Shown in pieces: positions 1 to 4,909 of a stretch of DNA of 6,916 nucleotides (position 1 is its first letter; each line of letters opens with the position of its first letter). The notes under the pieces were generated by a model that did no database searches, was not told where the DNA came from, and worked only from the letters and a program-made list of their open reading frames with translations. Source of the DNA: Candidatus Aminicenantota bacterium (GTDB taxonomy: Bacteria; Acidobacteriota; Aminicenantia; Aminicenantales; Aminicenantaceae); the NCBI GenBank assembly GCA_016926925.1, contig JAFGNQ010000385.1, forward strand, positions 1-6,916. The letters are read 5' to 3'. Made by a program: the position numbers and the translations under genes.

Positions 1-16
1 ATGGCAATCGGCTTCC

Positions 17-45
17 TTGCAATAATCAGGGCTCTCCTTTAGAAT
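17..45 (+). promoter_or_regulatory. Candidate sigma70 promoter of accA-hisS
   Basis: A TTGCAA hexamer at 17-22 (4 of 6 matches to TTGACA) is followed after exactly 17 bases by TAGAAT at 40-45 (5 of 6 matches to TATAAT). Transcription would start near 52, giving a leader of about 30 bases that contains the accA ribosome binding site. The match and spacing are seen in the sequence; promoter activity is inferred. No intact upstream gene is visible in the first 57 bases to judge whether accA also lies in a longer operon. Confidence 0.45.
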
Positions 46-70
46 AGACGGGGCAATTTGGCGCGTATTC

Positions 71-77
71 AAGGTGA
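71..77 (+). promoter_or_regulatory. Ribosome binding site deciding the accA start
   Basis: AAGGTGA lies five bases before the ATG at 82. The alternative in-frame TTG at 58 has no comparable purine-rich site, so the ATG at 82 is preferred. That start also gives a protein of the usual family length. Confidence 0.7.
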
Positions 78-81
78 TCCA

Positions 82-1038
82 ATGGTCAAGGATAAAGATT
101 ATTACCAGTTAGAGAAGAATATCGTCGGTCTCAAGGAAAAAATCGCCCTGTTGGAGATGAGTGAGGCCGGGGATAAAAAAGACCAGATCGCGGAGTTGAA
201 GGTAAAGATGGAGCAGGAATGGGAAAAACTCAAGGCCCAGTTGACACCGCTGCATGTCGTTCAGATCGCCCGACATCCCCAGCGTCCCTATACTTTGGAT
301 TATTTGTCCGTTCTCACTGAGGACTTCATGGAACTTCACGGCGACCGGAGGGCTGGGGATGATCCCGCCATCGTCGCGGGATTTGGCTTTTACAAGAAGC
401 GGACAGTGGCTTTCATCGGGCACCAGAAAGGGAGAACGACGCGGTTGCGCATCGCCCGCAATTTTGGACAACCCAATCCCGATGGATACAGAAAAGCCCT
501 GCGGGTGATGAAACTGGCTGAGAAGTTCGGCTTTCCTGTCGTGTCTTTCATCGATACGCCCGGCGCTTACCCGGGTATCCAGGCGGAGGAACGCGGCCAG
601 GCTGAAGCCATTGCTTACAATTTAAAAGAGATCGCCAGGCTCAATACGCCCGTGGTCAATGTGGTCATTGGAGAGGGAGGCAGCGGCGGGGCCTTGGCTA
701 TTGGCGTCGGAGACGCCATCCTGATGCTCGAGCATTCCTTCTACTCCGTTATATCCCCAGAAGGGTGCGCGGCCATACTGTGGAAGGACCAGAACGCCGT
801 GCCCCAGGCAGCTCAAAATCTCAAATTTCTGGCTGCGGACCTGTTGGAATTGGGTATCATCGACAAGATCATACCCGAGCCTCCGGGGGGAGCTCATATG
901 GATCACGAGCAGACCATCAAGAACGTGGACAGACACTTGAGCTCGATCTTGAAGAAATTGGAGCAGATGCCTGCCGAGGAAAGGTTGAATCAGAGATACC
1001 GGAAATTCAGGAAGATAGGAGTTTTCGTCGAGAAATGA
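82..1038 (+). CDS. accA: Acetyl-CoA carboxylase carboxyltransferase subunit alpha
   Basis: This cytoplasmic enzyme subunit acts with AccD to move the carboxyl group from carboxybiotin on AccB to acetyl-CoA. The product is malonyl-CoA, the first committed intermediate of fatty-acid synthesis. The 318-residue product matches the E. coli protein (319) in length. A charged helical N-terminus (about 1-60) is followed by the ARHPQRPYTLDY block (63-74), a crotonase-like carboxyltransferase fold with GHQKGR (113-118), DTPGAYPG (158-165), the glycine-rich GEGGSGGALA (197-206) that forms the acyl-CoA/oxyanion pocket, and SPEGCA followed by ILWK (225-234). The start at 82 is set by its ribosome binding site. 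AccD is not in the window, so the two subunits are encoded apart, as in many bacteria. The stop overlaps the hisS start by four bases, which suggests translational coupling. Nothing is truncated. Confidence 0.98.
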   Translation: MVKDKDYYQLEKNIVGLKEKIALLEMSEAGDKKDQIAELKVKMEQEWEKLKAQLTPLHVVQIARHPQRPYTLDYLSVLTEDFMELHGDRRAGDDPAIVAGFGFYKKRTVAFIGHQKGRTTRLRIARNFGQPNPDGYRKALRVMKLAEKFGFPVVSFIDTPGAYPGIQAEERGQAEAIAYNLKEIARLNTPVVNVVIGEGGSGGALAIGVGDAILMLEHSFYSVISPEGCAAILWKDQNAVPQAAQNLKFLAADLLELGIIDKIIPEPPGGAHMDHEQTIKNVDRHLSSILKKLEQMPAEERLNQRYRKFRKIGVFVEK

Positions 1039-2294
1039 AAGAGCCGAAAAAGACGATTACAGCCATCAAGGGGACAAAAGACATCCTGCCGGATGAGGCG
1101 AGGAAGTGGCAAAGGGTTGAAGCGGCAACAAAATCCCTGTTTGAACTCTACGGATACAGAGAAATAAGGACCCCCATATTCGAGGCGACAGAGCTTTTCG
1201 AGAAGGGGACCGGAGAGACGACGGATGTGGTCACCAAGGAAATGTACACCTTCATGGATAAAGGAGGCCGATCGCTCACCTTGCGGCCTGAATACACTCC
1301 CTCCGTCGTTCGTGCCATTATGGACAACAGCCTTCACCTCAAACCTCAGCCCATGAGATACTACTTCATAGGGCCCATGTTCCGCTACGACAAGCCTCAA
1401 AAAGGGCGTTTTCGACAGTTCCATCAGATCGATATCGAAGTGTTTGGGGAAAAGGACCCGGCTATCGATGCCGAGATCGTGGAGATGGCGGACACGCTGC
1501 TGAGACGGCTCAAGGTTACCAAAACGGAGCTGTTGGTTAACTCCGTAGGTTGTCACTTGTGCCGCCCCGCTTATCACGGGAAGCTGAAGCAACAGGCAGA
1601 GAAAGTACGGGAGGAATTGTGCGAAGACTGTCAAAGGAAGGTTGTGCTCAATCCCCTGCGAATCTTTGACTGCAAAGTGGAATCATGTCGCGGGATCGCC
1701 GATCGTCTGCCGAAAATCACCGATCATCTCTGTGAAGAGTGTGCCGAACACTTCAAAGCATTTTGCGGTTATCTGGATTTGTACGGAATCGCCTTTCGGA
1801 TGGAGCCTCGTTTGGTTCGAGGATTGGACTACTATACGAAGACCACCTTCGAGATCATCTCCTCCAAACTGGGGGCGCAGGATGCGATTCTCGGTGGCGG
1901 ACGTTACGACTATATGATGAAGGAGTTCGGTGGCCCTGACATCTGCGGCATCGGATTTGCCATGGGAATGGAACGCTTCTTGTCCGTCGTCCCGGACAAG
2001 GCTGTGGAAACGCGGTTTCTCTACATGGCCTATCTAGGGGAAGAAGCAAAGAATAAAGGCATGCAGCTGGCCCGTAAGTTAAGGAAGGAGAATGTGGAGT
2101 GTCTCATTGAGTACCGGGAGAGAAGCCTGGGAAATCAAATGAGCCGCGCAAACAAATTGGGGGCTTCATGGGTTTTGATCATTGGTGAAGAGGAATTGAG
2201 GAAAGAGCGCTACCAGCTGAAGGACATGAAAACGGGCGGGCAAAAAGAAATGACGATCGACAATATCACCTCCATCATCCGGAATACAGACTGA
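1035..2294 (+). CDS. hisS: Histidyl-tRNA synthetase
   Basis: This class IIa synthetase attaches histidine to tRNA-His in the cytoplasm. The 419-residue product is near the E. coli length (424). It starts with the typical ITAIKGTKDILP (8-19). RPEYTPS (84-90) and the motif 2 region FRYDKPQKGRFRQFHQIDIE (116-135) bind ATP and histidine. The histidine-specific segment is RGLDYYTKTTFE (262-273), then LGGGRYD (286-292) and motif 3 GIGFAMGMERF (305-315). The anticodon-binding domain follows from about 328. The insertion between motifs 2 and 3 carries four cysteine pairs: C173/C176, C196/C199, C213/C218 and C233/C236. E. coli lacks these as pairs, so a metal site is possible. The ATG at 1035 overlaps the accA stop (ATGA). 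The nearest Shine-Dalgarno, AGGAG at 1017-1021, is 13 bases away, rather far, so initiation probably relies partly on coupling to accA. Confidence 0.98.
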   Translation: MKEPKKTITAIKGTKDILPDEARKWQRVEAATKSLFELYGYREIRTPIFEATELFEKGTGETTDVVTKEMYTFMDKGGRSLTLRPEYTPSVVRAIMDNSLHLKPQPMRYYFIGPMFRYDKPQKGRFRQFHQIDIEVFGEKDPAIDAEIVEMADTLLRRLKVTKTELLVNSVGCHLCRPAYHGKLKQQAEKVREELCEDCQRKVVLNPLRIFDCKVESCRGIADRLPKITDHLCEECAEHFKAFCGYLDLYGIAFRMEPRLVRGLDYYTKTTFEIISSKLGAQDAILGGGRYDYMMKEFGGPDICGIGFAMGMERFLSVVPDKAVETRFLYMAYLGEEAKNKGMQLARKLRKENVECLIEYRERSLGNQMSRANKLGASWVLIIGEEELRKERYQLKDMKTGGQKEMTIDNITSIIRNTD

Positions 2295-2431
2295 TATCGG
2301 AGAGCGGCAAGCGAAAGGATTTCAACGTACTTATCAGTAGTCAGTTATAACAAGCAAATGAATCTATTAGGATGTTTCAGCTCAGTTCAGATTTTTGACG
2401 CCATTGTGTCCTCCAATTCGAGCTCGTCACA

Positions 2432-2483
2432 GTCCGTTTTCGCCGAAGACCCCCCCACCAACCACCATGCGGCTCAAACGGAC
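2432..2483. repeat. 52-base imperfect hairpin with C-run loop
   Basis: GTCCGTTT (2432-2439) pairs perfectly with AAACGGAC (2476-2483). After a symmetric TC/TC mismatch, GCCG (2442-2445) pairs with CGGC (2470-2473), giving 12 base pairs over a 14-position stem. The 24-base loop holds C7-A-CC-AA-CC-A-CC (2450-2467). On the minus strand this reads as four or more G runs with short spacers, a two-tetrad G-quadruplex candidate. The pairing is seen directly; any function is unknown. Confidence 0.55.
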
Positions 2484-2516
2484 CGTGGCTCGCTCTACTT
2501 CGCCGGCGTTGTCGCT

Positions 2517-2675
2517 GCGAATCTAAGCTCGTTCTTCTATCACCTGCCTCATTGTTCCTTGCTTTCCAGGAACGATCCCACATATTGTTTGTCTCGTGCT
2601 CATACAGTCCTCGCCGCCCGGCTTCGCCGGGTTTCCTCGAAGAACAACTCGGGAAGGCTAAATCTTCAAATTCGC
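2517..2675. repeat. Nested inverted repeats, possible multibranched structure
   Basis: GCGAAT (2517-2522) is complementary to ATTCGC (2670-2675). Inside it, GTTCTTC (2531-2537) is complementary to GAAGAAC (2639-2645). Inside that lie two local hairpins: GTTCCT/AGGAAC (2554-2559 and 2568-2573, eight-base loop) and CCCGGC/GCCGGG (2617-2622 and 2626-2631, three-base loop). The correctly nested order suggests one folded unit, but each long-range arm is short enough to occur by chance. The stable GC hairpin is followed only by TTTCC, so it is a poor intrinsic terminator. Confidence 0.35.
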
Positions 2676-2747
2676 TTCATTCATCCCACTAGATTCATTT
2701 CGCCTTGCTTATGCAAAACTGGGGTTCCGTATGTACAATGAACCTAG

Positions 2748-2754
2748 AAGGGGA
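2748..2754 (+). promoter_or_regulatory. Ribosome binding site deciding the aspS start
   Basis: AAGGGGA sits five bases before the ATG at 2759. The in-frame upstream candidates (TTG 2705, ATG 2711, ATG 2738) lack such a site and would add residues absent from the family, so 2759 is chosen. Confidence 0.75.
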
Positions 2755-2758
2755 AAAA

Positions 2759-4525
2759 ATGGAATCCGGAAAAGTTAACGACTTGAAAAGAACTCATTAT
2801 TGTGGGGAGCTCCGCCTGGGGCATGCCGGACAGCAGGTGACACTGTTCGGTTGGGTTCACAGGCAGAGAGATATCGGCCATCTGATATTCATCGACCTCA
2901 GGGACAGAGAAGGACTGATTCAGATTGTCGTATCGTCTGAGGATAAAGCCCTGCTGGCCGAAGCCGGGAAGGTCAAGATGGAATACGTTCTGGCGGTAAG
3001 AGGAACGGTGAGGGAGCGTGAAGAGGCCTTGAAGAACAGGCAGCTTCCTACGGGTGAAGTGGAAGTCGCGGCGGGAGAGCTGATGGTTTTAAGCCCTTCG
3101 AAAGTCCCTCCTTTTGTTATTGCCGACCCCCCGCAAGCTCAGGAAGAGCTCCGGTTCAAGCACAGGTACCTGGATCTGAGAAGGCCGTCGATGCAGCGCA
3201 ACCTCAAGCTCAGGCATCTTGCCGCCCTGTGCGTCCGGAACACCTTGAGCGCCCGCGGCTTTTACGAGATCGAGACGCCTTTCCTCACTAAGTCCACTCC
3301 TGAAGGAGCGCGGGATTATCTGGTTCCCAGCCGCATCTACAAGGGCCGGTTTTTTGCCCTCCCCCAGTCGCCGCAGCTCTTCAAGCAACTCCTGATGGTA
3401 TCCGGTTTTGACCGCTATTTCCAAATCGTGCGCTGTTTTCGGGATGAGGACTTGAGGGCGGACCGGCAGCCCGAGTTCACTCAGATCGATATCGAAATGA
3501 GTTTCGTGAACAAAGAGGATGTCTTCGCCGTGGTTGAAGAGATGATAACCGCGGTTTTTTCTCTCATCGGTGTGGAGGTCAAGGCTCCTTTTCCCCATCT
3601 TCCATATCGGGAGAGCATGGCCAAGTACGGCACGGATAAACCGGATCTTCGCTACGGAATGGAGATCAGAGATTTGACCGAGCCCGGATCCCGGATTGAA
3701 TCGACCGTAATCCGAAAGGTCCTATCCGAAGGAGGAGCCCTGCGAGGATTGGTTATCGAGGGAGCCGGAGCCTACTCCCGCAGCCAGCTCGATAAGCTCG
3801 ATAGGAAGGCCAAGGATCTGGGAGCTAAAGGGATATTCTGGATTAAAGAGACCGATGGATTCAAATCTTCTCTGAAGATGTCCGAGGAAGATTTGCAGTC
3901 TATCTGGGATGCTGCCGGGGGAAATAAGGGCGGACTGCTCTTGATCATAGCGGATGACGGGGATGCAGCCGTTCGTGTCCTAGGGGCTCTCCGGGAGGAT
4001 TTTATCCGCCGGCAGGAGAAAAAACCGGACGAATACCGGTTCCTCTGGGTCACGGATTTCCCTCTCTTCGAGCGGAGCGAGGAGCAGGGGCAGCTGGTCT
4101 ACATGCACCATCCCTTCACCTCCCCGGTTGCGGAGGATATCCCGCTCATGGAGGAAGAGCCTCTTCAGGTGAGGGCCAAAGCTTATGACCTGGTTCTGAA
4201 CGGTGTCGAGATCGGAGGCGGATCGATCAGGATTCACGATATCGACCTCCAGAAAAAGGTCTTCTCCATCCTGGGCTTGAGCCCTGACGAGTACGAGAAA
4301 AAATTCGGGTTTTTCTTGGAAGCCTTACGCTATGGAGCACCACCTCACGGGGGGATCGCCCTCGGCTTCGACCGCATCGTCATGCTCCTGTCCGGAGAGG
4401 AATCGATCCGCGAGGTTATTCCCTTTCCCAAAACCACCAGCTCCCTCTGTTTGTTGACCGGTTCTCCATCGGATGTTTCGGAGAGGCAGCTTGCTGAATT
4501 GGGCATAGCCAAAGCAAAGTCTTGA
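2759..4525 (+). CDS. aspS: Aspartyl-tRNA synthetase, bacterial type
   Basis: This class IIb synthetase charges tRNA-Asp with aspartate. The 588-residue product is close to E. coli AspRS (590). The N-terminal OB-fold anticodon-binding domain (about 1-110) contains TLFGWVHRQRD (28-38) and FIDLRDREG (44-52). RYLDLRRP (136-143) opens the catalytic domain. QSPQ (203-206) and DRY followed by FQIVRCFRDEDLRADRQPEF (218-240) form the aspartate site and motif 2. An inserted bacterial GAD domain spans roughly 285-420. YMHHPFTSP (448-456) and motif 3 GIALGFDRIVML (532-543) complete the active site. Residues 39 and 90, which align with the P. aeruginosa positions 31 and 83 that set tRNA-Asp versus tRNA-Asn discrimination, are Ile and Ala. 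Neither the non-discriminating nor the discriminating signature is therefore present. It lies 464 bases after hisS and probably has its own transcription start. Confidence 0.98.
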   Translation: MESGKVNDLKRTHYCGELRLGHAGQQVTLFGWVHRQRDIGHLIFIDLRDREGLIQIVVSSEDKALLAEAGKVKMEYVLAVRGTVREREEALKNRQLPTGEVEVAAGELMVLSPSKVPPFVIADPPQAQEELRFKHRYLDLRRPSMQRNLKLRHLAALCVRNTLSARGFYEIETPFLTKSTPEGARDYLVPSRIYKGRFFALPQSPQLFKQLLMVSGFDRYFQIVRCFRDEDLRADRQPEFTQIDIEMSFVNKEDVFAVVEEMITAVFSLIGVEVKAPFPHLPYRESMAKYGTDKPDLRYGMEIRDLTEPGSRIESTVIRKVLSEGGALRGLVIEGAGAYSRSQLDKLDRKAKDLGAKGIFWIKETDGFKSSLKMSEEDLQSIWDAAGGNKGGLLLIIADDGDAAVRVLGALREDFIRRQEKKPDEYRFLWVTDFPLFERSEEQGQLVYMHHPFTSPVAEDIPLMEEEPLQVRAKAYDLVLNGVEIGGGSIRIHDIDLQKKVFSILGLSPDEYEKKFGFFLEALRYGAPPHGGIALGFDRIVMLLSGEESIREVIPFPKTTSSLCLLTGSPSDVSERQLAELGIAKAKS

Positions 4526-4532
4526 TTTTCGG

Positions 4533-4552
4533 GATCGGGATTCGTTCCCATC
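4533..4552. terminator. Weak hairpin between converging genes
   Basis: GAT-c-GGGA (4533-4540) pairs with TCCC-ATC (4546-4552) around a five-base loop, with one bulged C. It sits in the 33-base gap between the aspS stop and the stop of the minus-strand gene, where a bidirectional terminator would be expected. Neither side carries a real T run, so intrinsic termination is doubtful. Confidence 0.25.
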
Positions 4553-4558
4553 AATCTC

Positions 4559-4909
4559 CTATTCCGAATCATCCTTTTTAGGGAGCAGACATCCGCATTT
4601 TTTGTTTCTCAAGCGCTCCATCTGCATCTCCACGGGTTCCAGGGTTTCGGTCTGGGCCGAAGCGCCCGAGGCCAATCTCCGGTCAAGGAGACTCCTGTGC
4701 TTGTATCCGCGGCGCTCCATTTCTTTAGCGAGGGCTTGATGCCGCCTGAAGAGGGCCTTGAGCTTTCCCCTCCAGCGCAGGGTCTCCGGGTGGTGTGAGT
4801 AACCCTTCCTTCCTTGCGTCAGGATGGTCCATAACGCATGGAGCTCACGGTGCTCACCCAGGAGATGCTTCCGGCATAGTCTGTCAGGAGCGACGTCCCA
4901 TATCCTCAT
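4559..4909 (-). CDS. Pyrimidine-dimer glycosylase / endonuclease V-like protein
   Basis: This 116-residue protein resembles the Pyr_excise family typified by T4 endonuclease V (DenV), which cleaves the glycosyl bond at UV-induced pyrimidine dimers and nicks the abasic site. With a one-residue offset, R2, H15, E19, R21, E22 and L23 fall on T4 R3, H16, E20, R22, the catalytic E23 and L24 (here HLLGEHREL, 15-23). HPETLRWRGKL (40-50) and the helix with ALAKEMERRGYKHRSLLD (59-76) match bacterial relatives I recall. Two oddities stand out. Met1 occupies the place of the T4 nucleophile Thr2, and the aromatic C-terminal tail of T4 (138 residues) is absent, replaced by a basic CGC-containing end. The ATG overlaps the stop of the upstream membrane gene (ATGA), with no strong ribosome binding site, so it is probably translationally coupled. 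The family assignment is likely; the activity is inferred. Confidence 0.7.
   Translation of the reverse strand: MRIWDVAPDRLCRKHLLGEHRELHALWTILTQGRKGYSHHPETLRWRGKLKALFRRHQALAKEMERRGYKHRSLLDRRLASGASAQTETLEPVEMQMERLRNKKCGCLLPKKDDSE

Larger units (their letters stand above)
2295..2758. other. 464-base gene-free gap with inverted repeats
   Basis: No reading frame here looks like a real protein. The longest plus-strand frame (from 2358) has no ribosome binding site and an unremarkable composition, and it runs into the aspS leader. The plus strand between about 2400 and 2720 is pyrimidine-rich, as if something had once been encoded on the minus strand. The gap contains a 52-base hairpin (2432-2483), nested inverted repeats (2517-2675), two small hairpins and an eight-base palindrome CGAGCTCG (2419-2426). 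There is no T-box motif and no hairpin followed by a T run after hisS. I found no strong promoter for aspS; a weak TTGCTT (2559) / CATATT (2581) pair with a 16-base spacer is the best and is unconvincing. It could be a structured leader, a dispersed repeat or a decayed element. Confidence 0.6.

Noticed and set aside
58..81. N-terminal extension of accA from a TTG at 58
   Set aside because: There is no ribosome binding site before it, while the ATG at 82 has one at ideal spacing and gives the standard family length.
765..1034. Long in-frame extension of hisS back into accA
   Set aside because: It overlaps conserved accA codons in another frame, and HisS proteins begin at the ITAIKG block reached from 1035.
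2310..2360. attC-like or integron-type site suggested by GTTATAACAAGC near 2345
   Set aside because: No matching GTTRRRY partner complementary to it was found within the following 150 bases.
2730..2739. TATGTA / TACAAT as an aspS -10 box
   Set aside because: The only upstream -35-like TTGCTT (2705) is 19 or 23 bases away, and the start site would fall on the ribosome binding site.
2358..2741. 127-codon plus-strand reading frame in the hisS-aspS gap
   Set aside because: No ribosome binding site, no recognisable motif, and it spans the inverted repeats and runs into the aspS leader.
2295..2758. T-box riboswitch controlling aspS
   Set aside because: No T-box antiterminator consensus and no terminator hairpin with a T run are present.
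1425..3496. Identical 15-base stretch CAGATCGATATCGAA in hisS (1425-1439) and aspS (3482-3496)
   Set aside because: Both encode the QIDIE core of class II motif 2, so shared protein constraint and codon choice explain it without recombination.
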